NCBI GenBank assembly: GCA_003490025.1
Contig: DNJC01000124.1
Span: 416-15,877, forward strand
Length of the DNA stretch: 15,462 nucleotides
Direction: 5' to 3'
Origin: Geobacter sp.
GTDB taxonomy: Bacteria; Desulfobacterota; Desulfuromonadia; Geobacterales; Geobacteraceae
Every line of letters starts with the position of its first letter. The first letter of the stretch is position 1. The notes below the pieces were generated by a model. The model saw only the letters and a list, made by a program, of their open reading frames with translations, ran no database searches and was not told the origin of the DNA. Below, piece by piece: positions 1-8,232 of this stretch. Made by a program: the position numbers and the translations under genes.

Positions 1-999
1 GGCCACGCCCCCCGCAATCCCCCAGGCCAGACACCAGACGACCTTCAGCCACTCCGGCGGCACCCGCATCGGCTGGGCGCCGTCCAGGGCAAAGCGCAGC
101 AGCTGGCTTGCGATCTGGCCGTGCAGGCGGACCCCCGCCACCTCCTGGTCACCGACAGCCCCGCTGGTAACGGGGGTGATGAAATGGTCCTTGACGCTCT
201 GTGCGTTCACCCCGACCAGAACGATCCGGTCCTTGAACGTGGCCGGCGGCACCTTTCCGCCGATCAGTTCCGTGAAGCTGTAGCTGCGAGACGAGGCGCC
301 GGCCGCGCTGAAATCGAGCAGGAACTGGTACCCAGCGGCATCGGCCCGGCAATAGCCGCCGTCGTTGGATTCGAAAAGCGGTATCGCCGCCTGCTTGAGC
401 CTGACCTGCTGTGCGTTTGCCGGATCGGGGTCGAGGGCGACCCCCTCTTTCTCCAGGTACAGGGACGCGAGGCGGAGCGCAAGGGAGGTGTAGACCTGTC
501 CCCGGTCGTCGAGAAATAGCAGCCCGCGACGGACCACCCCGCTGGCATCGACGATGACGTCCCCGAAGGCCGCCTGCTCGGTCCCCTTGATGACCGGGGG
601 AGGCGCCACTCCCTTCTCGCCCACCGTCATCACCCCGATCAACCGGGGGTCCTCCCTGAAGAGGAGATGCAGTTCGTCGGTCCCCGGGGGGACCGGGATG
701 TCGCGGTAGATGTCGAGGCCGACCGCGCGCGGGTTGTCGTCCAGTATCCTCTTCAACCCCCGGGCGAGGCTTCCGTCCGGCAGCGGCCAGCGGCCGAGGG
801 CCTGGATGTCCTTCTCCGTGATCTCGACGATGACGACGCGGCTCTCTTGCTCGACCTTTGTCGGTGCCAGCCGGGCGCCGATGTCGTAGGCGGCAAGCTC
901 CAGGAACTCCAGCACCCCGCCATACCGCAAGGCGAGCACCAGGGAGGTGGCAAGGAGCGCCCCGACGAGGACGACGGTATATGAAGTTCGCTTAGGCAT
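1..999 (-). CDS. CHASE2-domain membrane sensor protein, partial (3' end beyond window)
   Basis: The reading frame is open from the ATG at 999 to base 1, giving 333 residues with no stop, so the C-terminus is missing. An N-terminal hydrophobic helix (about residues 8-23) is followed by the typical CHASE2 opening: AAYDIGARLAP, then VVIVEITEKDI, LGRWPLPDGS and AVGLDIYRDIPV. CHASE2 is a predicted extracytoplasmic sensing domain. A hydrophobic stretch at the window edge (around WLKVVWCLAWGIAGG) looks like the first of the membrane helices that usually follow it. The output domain (cyclase, kinase, histidine kinase or none) cannot be seen. A second in-frame ATG at 1014 would add five residues and lie 12 nt from the CHAT stop. 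I prefer 999 because a GGGG run lies about 10 nt upstream of it and nothing similar precedes 1014. The gene is the last visible member of the tpsA-tpsB-CHAT cluster and probably shares its transcript. Confidence 0.85.
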   Translation of the reverse strand, partial: MPKRTSYTVVLVGALLATSLVLALRYGGVLEFLELAAYDIGARLAPTKVEQESRVVIVEITEKDIQALGRWPLPDGSLARGLKRILDDNPRAVGLDIYRDIPVPPGTDELHLLFREDPRLIGVMTVGEKGVAPPPVIKGTEQAAFGDVIVDASGVVRRGLLFLDDRGQVYTSLALRLASLYLEKEGVALDPDPANAQQVRLKQAAIPLFESNDGGYCRADAAGYQFLLDFSAAGASSRSYSFTELIGGKVPPATFKDRIVLVGVNAQSVKDHFITPVTSGAVGDQEVAGVRLHGQIASQLLRFALDGAQPMRVPPEWLKVVWCLAWGIAGGVA

Positions 1000-1026
1000 G
1001 CGCAGTAGCCCCATGAGGCGCGGCAG

Positions 1027-3375
1027 CTACAACCAGTTGTTGATCAGGAGAAACGGCGCCCAGTACGCCGGATGGTCGTAGCGCAGGTCCCCCAGGAGTT
1101 TGCGCTGCGCGGCCTGCAGGGCGAAGGCCCGCGACGTCCCCGGGACCTTGAGCCGCTGGTAGAACTCGGTGACCAGCTCGTAGGCGGCCGGGTCGTTGAC
1201 ATGCCACAGGGTAGCCAGGGCGCTGCGGGCCCCCGAGCGGACCGCCACCCCTGCCAGGCCAAGCGCGGCACGGTCGTCGCCCGCCGCGGTCTCGCAGGCG
1301 CTCAGCGTCAGAAGGTCGAGCGGCTCCTCCCTGAACTTGAAGAGACCGACGTACTCCCCGAAGCGGTCAATGGTGAACTTCTCGTCGAAGGCGAGGAGGA
1401 AGGTGTTGGCCACGTCACCGCCGAACTGACCGTGCGACGCGATATGCACCATGCTGAACGGCTCCCGCTTCAGCTCCTTCTCCAGGTCGGTCAGCCGGAA
1501 CTGGCCGTTCAGCAGCTGGTTCCCGCCGTAAAGCTCCTTGATGCTCCTCATCTCGTCCACCACGTACGGCAACCCCGGAAATCCCTGCACCGCCTCGGTG
1601 AGCCCCACCGACAAGAGCCTCGCCTGCTCCCTTCGCACCGGCTTCGGATCGGTCAGGCTAAGCCCCGGCGTTATGGCAATGGGGTAGCGGTCGATCAGGA
1701 ACCGGTTGCCGTCATGCAGCGCGGCCATGGGGATGGTCCGCAGGGCCCCGTCGGGGACGAAAACCAGGGTGTCGATCTGCATCGAGTCGAGGTCCTTCTC
1801 CAGGGGCCGGATCAACCAGTCGTACAGCTTCTGGGCGTGGGGGAGGAATTCCCAGGTGGTGCGCTTGACCAGCTTGCGCCGGAACTCCCGGACCTCGCCG
1901 GTCAGCTCGTCCACCCCCACCGGCAGCGTGAAGCGCTTCAACCGGCTCCCGAAACTCACCAGGAGTTCCACGCGGTCGGGCAGCAGGACGGGGTAGACCA
2001 CCACCGCCTTCTCGGAGACCAGGTCCAGTTTCTTCTCCACGCTCCTGGCCGCGTCGATGCAGTCGTCACGGAAGTATTCGCGCAGTTCGAACACCTTCAG
2101 GGTCTCAAGGGTTTCCCTCGCCTCCACCAGGTACGGCTCGATCATCCGGTCGTCCTTGAGACGGGAAGCGCGCTGCAGGAGCAGGTCGACCAGCTCGAAG
2201 CAGACCACACCCGCCGTCTTCTGATAGGTGGAGTCCGGGCTCGCGTAACAGGACGACATCTCCTCCCGGATCGCCTGCAGGTCCTGCAGCGACAGGCGGT
2301 ACGCCGCGATGGCCTCGTCGAGTCGCTCCATCCGGGCCAGGATGCGGCCGCGCTGCCACTGCCAGCGGTAAAGCGCTTCCGCGACGTTCAGCTTTTGAGC
2401 TGCGAAGATGGCCTGCCGCGTGAGTTCGAGCGCCTCGTCGTACCGGTGTTCATCCTCGTACAGCTTGCCGAGGTTGCCGTAGGCGTAGGATAGGGTCCGC
2501 TGGTCGTCGGTGTGGCGGGCTACCTTGACGGCGTCGTTGAAGGCGTCATAGGACTGCTGCACCGGCGACCTCCGGTCGGTCGAGCTTGAGCGGAGGTCCC
2601 GGAACAGCTCCCCCGCGCTGATCAGGCTGTAGGCCTTCGCGTAGGAGTCACCCGCCCCGGCAAGGCTCGCGACCGCCTTTTCCGCCAGGCTCCTCGCTTC
2701 GTCGTCCCTCCCTGCTCGCCTGGCAGCCGTGGCGCCGTTGACCTGCGCCTGCGCCGCCAAAAGGACGTTCCCCGCCTTACCGGCCAGGGCCGCACTCTCC
2801 CGGTACTGTTCCAGGGCCGCGGGGTACGACTTCCGCGCCAGGTAGAGGTTGCCGAGGTTGTTCAGGATCGAGGCGGTCGTCTCTCCCCCCTCCCCTCCAT
2901 TCGCCGTAGCCAAGGCCTGCTTCAGCGTCGCCTCGGCCAGGTCCAGGGCTCCCATGGCGAGGTGCACGTTGCCGGTATTTCCCCGTACCGCCGCCAGCAG
3001 GCGCCGGTCGCCCAGCTCGTTCGCCAGCGACGCCGCCTGCTGCAGGTAGCCGAGCGCCCTGCGGTGCTGGCCGGTAAAGTAGCAGGCCTGGGCGAGCTGT
3101 ATCAGGGCCTGGCATTGGCGGGGCTTGTCCCCGGCTTCCCGGTAGCTGTCGACCGCGGCCTCGAAGCTTTTACCGGCTGCACCGAACCTCCCCTGGCGAA
3201 ACAGCTCGCTCCCGGTGGCGTCCGCAGGCGCCGGGGCCGCCGTGGCTTCGGATAAGAGCAGGCAGACCAGGACCAGGAGCGCCGCCAGCGGCCTCACCAC
3301 CCCCTGCAGGCGTGCAGGGAATCTCCGCCCGGCGGCTGTTCCGACATGGAAGAAGAATATTCTTATCAAGGACAT
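1027..3375 (-). CDS. Exported TPR-CHAT caspase-like protease
   Basis: The 782-residue protein begins with a charged n-region and a hydrophobic core (about 28-42) ending near ATAA (about 47), so it is probably Sec-exported to the periplasm. Residues of about 60-375 are tetratricopeptide-type helical repeats (for example NNLGNLYLARKSYPAALEQY and YGNLGKLYEDEHRYDEAL). Residues of about 460-782 form a CHAT domain, the clan CD (caspase/separase-like) peptidase fold. The expected dyad is present: His648 in HIASHG and Cys694 in SACET, followed by the conserved GLAGVAVRSGARSALATLWHV segment shortened here to its key residues. All catalytic motifs are intact. The ATG at 3375 is preceded by AGGGA with good spacing. 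The gene sits 95 nt after tpsB and 27 nt (or 12 nt) before the CHASE2 gene. Family knowledge supports protease activity. The substrate is unknown; the neighbouring TpsA is the obvious candidate, by inference only. Confidence 0.93.
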   Translation of the reverse strand: MSLIRIFFFHVGTAAGRRFPARLQGVVRPLAALLVLVCLLLSEATAAPAPADATGSELFRQGRFGAAGKSFEAAVDSYREAGDKPRQCQALIQLAQACYFTGQHRRALGYLQQAASLANELGDRRLLAAVRGNTGNVHLAMGALDLAEATLKQALATANGGEGGETTASILNNLGNLYLARKSYPAALEQYRESAALAGKAGNVLLAAQAQVNGATAARRAGRDDEARSLAEKAVASLAGAGDSYAKAYSLISAGELFRDLRSSSTDRRSPVQQSYDAFNDAVKVARHTDDQRTLSYAYGNLGKLYEDEHRYDEALELTRQAIFAAQKLNVAEALYRWQWQRGRILARMERLDEAIAAYRLSLQDLQAIREEMSSCYASPDSTYQKTAGVVCFELVDLLLQRASRLKDDRMIEPYLVEARETLETLKVFELREYFRDDCIDAARSVEKKLDLVSEKAVVVYPVLLPDRVELLVSFGSRLKRFTLPVGVDELTGEVREFRRKLVKRTTWEFLPHAQKLYDWLIRPLEKDLDSMQIDTLVFVPDGALRTIPMAALHDGNRFLIDRYPIAITPGLSLTDPKPVRREQARLLSVGLTEAVQGFPGLPYVVDEMRSIKELYGGNQLLNGQFRLTDLEKELKREPFSMVHIASHGQFGGDVANTFLLAFDEKFTIDRFGEYVGLFKFREEPLDLLTLSACETAAGDDRAALGLAGVAVRSGARSALATLWHVNDPAAYELVTEFYQRLKVPGTSRAFALQAAQRKLLGDLRYDHPAYWAPFLLINNWL

Positions 3376-3423
3376 GGCAGTTCCCTTTCCTGATTTGTGA
3401 CCATCCTCCGCAATCCCTATCTC

Positions 3424-3446
3424 CCCCTCCCCTTCGAGGGGAGGGG
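3424..3446. repeat. GC-rich hairpin between tpsB and the CHAT gene
   Basis: A perfect inverted repeat (CCCCTCCCC, loop TTCGA, GGGGAGGGG) gives a 9-bp stem, or 10 bp if T3433 pairs with A3437. It continues into a G-rich tail at 3448-3460. It resembles the C-rich/G-rich part of the repeats at 13725-13876, so it is probably another diverged member of that dispersed family. There is no T-run on either side, so a classical terminator is unlikely. It may tune mRNA stability between tpsB and the downstream genes. Confidence 0.7.
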
Positions 3447-3470
3447 CGGGGTGGGGATGGGTGATGCCTG

Positions 3471-5222
3471 CTAGAAGGTGCTGGAGACCGCCACCTGCAG
3501 GTGGATCCCCTCGTCCTGCAGGTCGGAATGCGTGCGTGTCACCCGCCGGAGCTGATGTCCCCAGTAGGTCTCCGCTTCGAGCTTCAACTCGAACGGCAGC
3601 TTGACCGGTGTCGCCGCCCAGCGAAGACCGAGGCCGACGCTGGCGAGGTCCGAAGGGGTGGGCGTGCCGCCCGATTTGTTCTCTCCCTGCCCGTAGTCCA
3701 CGAACTGGCAGAAAAGGAGGTAGTCTGCCCAGCGCTGCTGCTGCAGCAGCGGGACCCGGGTCTCCAGTGAGGCGATCACCCCCTGGTCCCGCACCAGGAG
3801 GTTCTCCCGGTACCCCCGCACCGTGTAGCGGCCGCCGATGCCGAACTGCTCGACCGGCAACAGCGGCTCCGCGGAGCGCTGGGCGTCGACCCTCGCCAGG
3901 AGCTGTACATCGAGGAACTGCAGGATGCGGGCGTACTGGAACTGCCCGAGCCAGGCGAAAAAGTGCCCGTCCGGCACCCCCGCTTCCCCGTTGCCGGTAG
4001 CGCCGAACGCCCCCGTCCCGAGAGAGAACCGGGAGCGGACGGCAACCACCTCACGCTGGGTGCGGTAGGTCCATTCCTGGGAGAAGCGGATCGGCACCAC
4101 GACGGAACGGCCGTTGTCCACCCCGGCCGAAAACGAGAACGGCTCCCCCGCGAGCCAGGTGCGGCTCAGTTCGTACTCCGCGCCAAGCGTCAGCGCCAGT
4201 TCCTGGCTCAGCGTCCGATATAGCGGCTGCCGGATGGCGACCTCGGCCGACTGCGTCTTGCTGACGATATCCAGGGGGCCGAAGACGTCATCCACCACCT
4301 TGGTGTCGTTGTGCCGGTAACGGAGTATCAGCGTCGTGTCACGGGCGTTGAGCGGGACGGCATAGGAGACGTCGAGAAGCGGGTTCAGCCCGTCTGAGTA
4401 ACCGTAGGTGAGGCTCAGGGGATCGCCATGGCCCGAGAGGTTCCGGTGGGCGATGGTTGCCAGGCCGCGTTCGGCGCCGATCGACGGCGACTGGTAGTTG
4501 TTGAACCCGAGCCAGACCGTGACCGGGCGGGCCTCGACCACCCGGACCTTGAGATTGCTCTCCCCTATCCTGTCCCCGGGTCTCAATTCGGCATGCAGGC
4601 TCTGGATGCGCGGGTCCTGCTGAAGCAGCTGCAGCCGCTCCTGCAGCGGGGCCAGGTTCAGCGGCCGCCCTCCCCCAAGCGCGATGCGATCATGCAGGAA
4701 CCGCTTGCCGAACCACTTCGTCCCCTCGATGTCGATTCCCGTAAGCTCCCCCTCGACGACCCTCAGGGTGACCTGGCCGTCCTGCACCGCCTGGTCCGGG
4801 ATGACGGCGCCCGAGTTTATGTAGCCACGCCTGACGTAGAGCAGGGTCAGCTCACGGCGCAGGGTTTCCAGCTCATCCACGGTGAGGCTGCGGTCAAGAT
4901 AGGGTGCGGTAGCCCTGGCGATTTCGGCCTCGCTCAGCACCGTGCTTCCGACCACCACGATCTTCCGGACCATGAGGCCGGCGGCAGGCGCACCGCTCTC
5001 TGCCGTGGCAACCGGGGGCAAGGGGGCAGCAGGCAGTACCGGCTGCGCAGCGGGAGGCCTCTGTTCGAGGAGTTCGGGCCGCTTCTCGCCGGGGCGCCCG
5101 GTGTAGTCGAGCGTGGGGAGACTCTGGGGAGCGGCGCTCGTTCCAAGGGCGAGCAGGGAGAGCGCCAGGGAGGCGATCAGCCGGAAACGGGGCGCGGTTT
5201 TCGTGCGGCGGGGCGTTTTCAT
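3471..5222 (-). CDS. TpsB-family outer-membrane transporter (ShlB/FhaC/HecB type)
   Basis: This 583-residue protein is the predicted outer-membrane pore that secretes the TpsA exoprotein encoded just upstream. It has a signal peptide (residues 1-30, cleavage near GTSAA), then a Pro/Ala-rich linker (about 55-82). A first POTRA domain (about 85-160, VRKIVVVGSTVLSEAEI... LRVVEGEL) and a second POTRA domain (about 161-232) follow, and then a 16-strand-type beta barrel (about 233-583). The Omp85-superfamily lid-loop motif VRGY is at 468-471, and the chain ends in Phe as is usual for outer-membrane barrels. The ATG at 5222 is preceded by GAGGA about 10 nt upstream. The gene starts 78 nt after the tpsA stop, so co-transcription is likely. 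Length and architecture are typical of the family. Confidence 0.94.
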   Translation of the reverse strand: MKTPRRTKTAPRFRLIASLALSLLALGTSAAPQSLPTLDYTGRPGEKRPELLEQRPPAAQPVLPAAPLPPVATAESGAPAAGLMVRKIVVVGSTVLSEAEIARATAPYLDRSLTVDELETLRRELTLLYVRRGYINSGAVIPDQAVQDGQVTLRVVEGELTGIDIEGTKWFGKRFLHDRIALGGGRPLNLAPLQERLQLLQQDPRIQSLHAELRPGDRIGESNLKVRVVEARPVTVWLGFNNYQSPSIGAERGLATIAHRNLSGHGDPLSLTYGYSDGLNPLLDVSYAVPLNARDTTLILRYRHNDTKVVDDVFGPLDIVSKTQSAEVAIRQPLYRTLSQELALTLGAEYELSRTWLAGEPFSFSAGVDNGRSVVVPIRFSQEWTYRTQREVVAVRSRFSLGTGAFGATGNGEAGVPDGHFFAWLGQFQYARILQFLDVQLLARVDAQRSAEPLLPVEQFGIGGRYTVRGYRENLLVRDQGVIASLETRVPLLQQQRWADYLLFCQFVDYGQGENKSGGTPTPSDLASVGLGLRWAATPVKLPFELKLEAETYWGHQLRRVTRTHSDLQDEGIHLQVAVSSTF

Positions 5223-5300
5223 GGGGGCCAGTCCTCATTTCCAGTGGGAGCCCCTCCGAGGGGGGCCGGCTCCGACGTCAGCAGGTGAAGCAAAAGGGGG

Positions 5301-8012
5301 TCAGTACATCGGGGTCGGCAGGATAGCGCCCGGCTCGATGGAGAGCCCGTCCCGTCCCCCGACGACGAAACTGCTGTAGGTGCTTCCCTCCCTGATCCTG
5401 GCGATGCACCGCTCCCGCAAAAGCGTGGAGGCGCTGACATAGTCGGATGACAAGGGGGTGACCAGGCCGCTTATGCTGGTGACGGGGGCCTGGATGTCGA
5501 CCGTGCCGCTGATTCCCAGCTGGGACGAGGCGTCGACGCGGCTCGCCGGGTCGGCGAGGAAGGTGTCTGCGACGATGGAGATGTTGCCGCCGGTCCCGGC
5601 GAAGGCGTTCGCCACCACCTGGCTCTCCTTGAGGACCACGAATCGGGGGTCGATGCTGATGTTGCCGCCGGTGGTTTCGGGGCCGCCGCCGACGCTCGAG
5701 GTAATTTTGCTGTCGATCAGCTTGACCATGAAAGGGGACGCGATGGCGATGTTGCCGCCGTCGGCATCCGCGTTCGCCTCGGTGGTGATCGCCGCATGGT
5801 TCAAGAGCACCGAGTCCCTGCCGGTGAGGTCGATATTGCCGGCGTTCCCGGTGCCGGTGGAGGAGGCGTTGACGATGCTGCCGTCGTTCAGGACGATCCG
5901 GTTCGCCGTCAGGCTGACGGTCCCGCCAAGGCCGCTCCCCTGGGTGTCGGCCTTGATCCCCCCGGCGGCAGCGAGGCGCAGGTCGCCGGTCAGGTTGACG
6001 GTGATATTGCCCCCCGTACCGGAATTGGTGGTGGTGGAGAGGCCGGTGAAGTCGAAATCGAGCGGTTCCGGGCGGGGCTCGTATTTCGAGCCGGTGATGG
6101 TGAGCGACCCGCTGTTGATCGAGATGTCGCCGGAGTTGCCGGCGCCACGGAAGGAGTCGGCGTAGATCTGGCCGCGGCTGGCCAGGTCGATGCTGTTGGC
6201 GTTGACCACGATGTTGCCGGAGTTGCCGGTGGCGTCGAAGAACTGGGCGGTGCGGATGGATCCGCCGTTGCCGATTCTGAGGGTGTCGGTGCTGACCGAG
6301 ATGCTCCCGCCGGTTCCTGCCGCGAGATTGCCGAAGAGGCGTGCGTCGATGGAGGACATGACCGGCTGCCCGTCCAGCATGGTGAACCCGGAAATGACCA
6401 GGTCCTTGGCGGAAACCTCGATATTGGCCGCAGCACCGTTACCGAAAAGGATGGTGTCGATCTTGGCGCCGTCCAGGATCTGCAGGGAGCCCGTCGCGGC
6501 CACCTTGATGGTTCCGCCGTTGGAGTCGAGATCGCTCTGCGCCCCGATGCCGGTGTACTGGGTGCTGTTGACGACGGCGGCGGAATCATGCCCGGAAAGG
6601 AGGATGTCACGCGCGGCGACGTCGACGATCCCGCCGCTGCCGGAGCTTATCGCGTTGGAACCGATGTTCCCCTGGTTGAGGCAGCGGACCGTATCGGCCC
6701 TGACGGTGACGTTCCCGGCGTTTCCCTGGTCCTTTGCCGCGGTGTTGATGAAGAAACCGTTCTGCACCAGCAGGTCGCCGGTCGTGATGTAGAGGTCTCC
6801 CCCCGCCCCTGCCGCGTTCGATGTCGAGGCGATGTCGCCGTAGTAGCCGTACTCGGCGAAAGGCCCGGTGCCGGGTTCGTCGTTGCCGAGGAGGGTGCCG
6901 CCCCCCGCACGAATGCGGATGTCGCCGGCCCGGCCGCTTCCATAGCTGGAGGACTCCACGGCGGAGCCGTTGATCATCAGGAAGTCCTGCAACACGTCGA
7001 TGCGGTATGCCGTGCCGGGGTGGTCGGTCACCCCGTTGGTATCCGCATAGAAAAGGGCGGCATCCATGGTGAGGGATTCCCCGGCGATATCGACCGTCCC
7101 CCCCGGATTGCCGCTGGCATAGATACCGCCGCCGCCGATCAGTATCTTCCCGCCGCGGATGAAGACGTTGCCCGCGGGGTCCACCGTGTTATCGAGCCCG
7201 TCGACGTAGAGATTGACCCCTTCGGTGAGATTGATGCTCCCCAGCCGCGCGAAAGAGCCGGTGCCCAGGTCGTGCGCTCCGAGCGCGACCTCGCCAGGGG
7301 ATGCGACGCTGACGATGTTTATCGTTCCCCCCTGCGCCGCGTAATAGGTGAAGGCGGCGGGGTCGCCGACAGCGGCGATATCCCCGCCGATGAAGGAGAG
7401 CGTCTGACCGGGAGGCACCGCCAACGTGGTGCGGTCGAGCGATATGCCGGACGGGTTGCTGCCGAGGAAGCCGAAGGCAGCCGGGTCGGCAGCGGTGAGC
7501 ACCGACGTCGACGAGGTATTGGCGAAGAACTGGCTGCCGTCGCTCAGCTTGAGGTAGTCCGCGGTGCTGACGTGGAAACTCCCCCCGATGTCGAGGCTTG
7601 CGTTGGGGCCGAACATCACCCCGCTGGGGTTGAGCAGGTACAGGTTTGCGCTGCTGTAGGTGGCGCCGTCGCTGAGATACGACCGTATCGCGCCGTCGAT
7701 GCTCGATGGGGTGCCGCCGGTGACCCGGCTGATGATGCTGGTCACTTCGGGGGGGCTGGTGAAGGTGGCCGTTTCTCCGGTGCCGACATTGAAGGTGCTG
7801 AAACTGTGAAACAGGTTGGTTCCCGCCTGCTTGCCGTGATCGGGAAGTATCGCGTAGTCGGGACCGGAGATGGGGGCGCTGTTGGTGCCCAGGCTGCCGT
7901 CACGGACGATATCCGCCCGGGAAAACGAGGTTGCGGTCAGGGAGAAAGCAACAGCAAGAGAAGACCAGAGAAGATACGGATATCGTGATGACTTCTTTGG
8001 ATTGGCCGCCAT
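5301..8012 (-). CDS. TpsA-family secreted exoprotein, filamentous-haemagglutinin N-terminal domain
   Basis: The protein has 903 residues, with a 33-residue signal peptide ending SFSRA before Asp34. The TPS secretion domain (about 34-185) shows the hallmark motifs NLFHSF (67-72) and NPSG (128-131) in NLYLLNPSGVMFG. From about 225 to 840 the sequence is an imperfect beta-helix array rich in GNAGNV, GTGGNI and GNSGDI units. The C-terminus (about 860-903) differs: it has no repeats, contains Cys869 and an SSFVVGGRDGL motif (880-890), and ends in an acidic/Pro tail. As I recall, a similar Cys...SSF...GRGGL ending is common in TpsA proteins of cyanobacteria and proteobacteria that neighbour CHAT genes. 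The ATG at 8012 follows an AGGGGGG ribosome-binding site. TpsB at 3471-5222 is the expected partner. The ligand or surface role (adhesin, matrix or other) cannot be read from sequence. No toxin domain is seen at the C-terminus. Confidence 0.93.
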   Translation of the reverse strand: MAANPKKSSRYPYLLWSSLAVAFSLTATSFSRADIVRDGSLGTNSAPISGPDYAILPDHGKQAGTNLFHSFSTFNVGTGETATFTSPPEVTSIISRVTGGTPSSIDGAIRSYLSDGATYSSANLYLLNPSGVMFGPNASLDIGGSFHVSTADYLKLSDGSQFFANTSSTSVLTAADPAAFGFLGSNPSGISLDRTTLAVPPGQTLSFIGGDIAAVGDPAAFTYYAAQGGTINIVSVASPGEVALGAHDLGTGSFARLGSINLTEGVNLYVDGLDNTVDPAGNVFIRGGKILIGGGGIYASGNPGGTVDIAGESLTMDAALFYADTNGVTDHPGTAYRIDVLQDFLMINGSAVESSSYGSGRAGDIRIRAGGGTLLGNDEPGTGPFAEYGYYGDIASTSNAAGAGGDLYITTGDLLVQNGFFINTAAKDQGNAGNVTVRADTVRCLNQGNIGSNAISSGSGGIVDVAARDILLSGHDSAAVVNSTQYTGIGAQSDLDSNGGTIKVAATGSLQILDGAKIDTILFGNGAAANIEVSAKDLVISGFTMLDGQPVMSSIDARLFGNLAAGTGGSISVSTDTLRIGNGGSIRTAQFFDATGNSGNIVVNANSIDLASRGQIYADSFRGAGNSGDISINSGSLTITGSKYEPRPEPLDFDFTGLSTTTNSGTGGNITVNLTGDLRLAAAGGIKADTQGSGLGGTVSLTANRIVLNDGSIVNASSTGTGNAGNIDLTGRDSVLLNHAAITTEANADADGGNIAIASPFMVKLIDSKITSSVGGGPETTGGNISIDPRFVVLKESQVVANAFAGTGGNISIVADTFLADPASRVDASSQLGISGTVDIQAPVTSISGLVTPLSSDYVSASTLLRERCIARIREGSTYSSFVVGGRDGLSIEPGAILPTPMY

Positions 8013-8036
8013 TTGCCCCCCTTTTGGAATGAAAAG

Positions 8037-8060
8037 GGGCAGGGTCGTGAGACGCTGCCC
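8037..8060 (-). terminator. Hairpin between PEP-CTERM remnant and tpsA; weak terminator or attenuator
   Basis: On the minus strand GGGCAG pairs with CTGCCC (8055-8060 with 8037-8042). An inner CGT/ACG stem is separated from it by a 3-nt bulge, and CTTTTC follows. The T-run is only four residues, so termination would be partial. It lies 24 nt before the tpsA start. It could end the transcript of the PEP-CTERM genes, or act as a leader structure that limits read-through into tpsA. Confidence 0.45.
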
Positions 8061-8080
8061 GTTTTATGTGGTCGTTGCGG

Positions 8081-8212
8081 TTATTTCATCCGCCTTCTGT
8101 ACCTGGCCGCGACCAGGGCCGCCAAGCCGCCTCCCAGAAGCAGCAGCGACGATGGCTCGGGGACCGGATTGCCGGCATAGTTGAACCGCCTGATCTGCGA
8201 GGCCGACTGCAG
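8081..8212 (-). pseudogene. Remnant of a PEP-CTERM protein gene (C-terminal 43 codons)
   Basis: The minus-strand frame ending in TAA at 8081-8083 encodes 43 residues whose last part, VPEPSSLLLLGGG then AALVAARYRRRMK, is a complete PEP-CTERM sorting tail: PEP motif, hydrophobic helix, basic end. It closely matches the tail of the intact protein at 8233-9036, with many synonymous differences at DNA level, so it is not a very recent copy. Upstream the frame is closed by TAA at 8213-8215, and there is no ATG, GTG or TTG with a ribosome-binding site, so it is probably not expressed. It is out of frame with the upstream gene (the stops differ by a non-multiple of three), which excludes simple read-through. 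Confidence 0.8.
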
Positions 8213-8232
8213 TTAGTATTAATTGCACACAG

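Noticed and set aside
1072..2493. 473-codon open frame on the + strand
   Set aside because: It lies entirely antisense to the CHAT protease gene, whose TPR and catalytic motifs are clear. The + frame encodes low-complexity Gln/Val/Leu-rich sequence without any domain, as expected opposite a GC-rich gene.
5796..7988. 730-codon open frame on the + strand
   Set aside because: It is antisense to tpsA. Its Gly/Val/Asp/Ala-rich translation is the complement of the regular beta-helix codons, with no signal peptide or recognisable domain.
1..8012. CHAT protease as part of a CRISPR or gasdermin-type defence system
   Set aside because: No CRISPR array, Cas gene, gasdermin-like small gene or nuclease is visible, the CHAT protein carries an export signal, and its neighbours are secretion genes.
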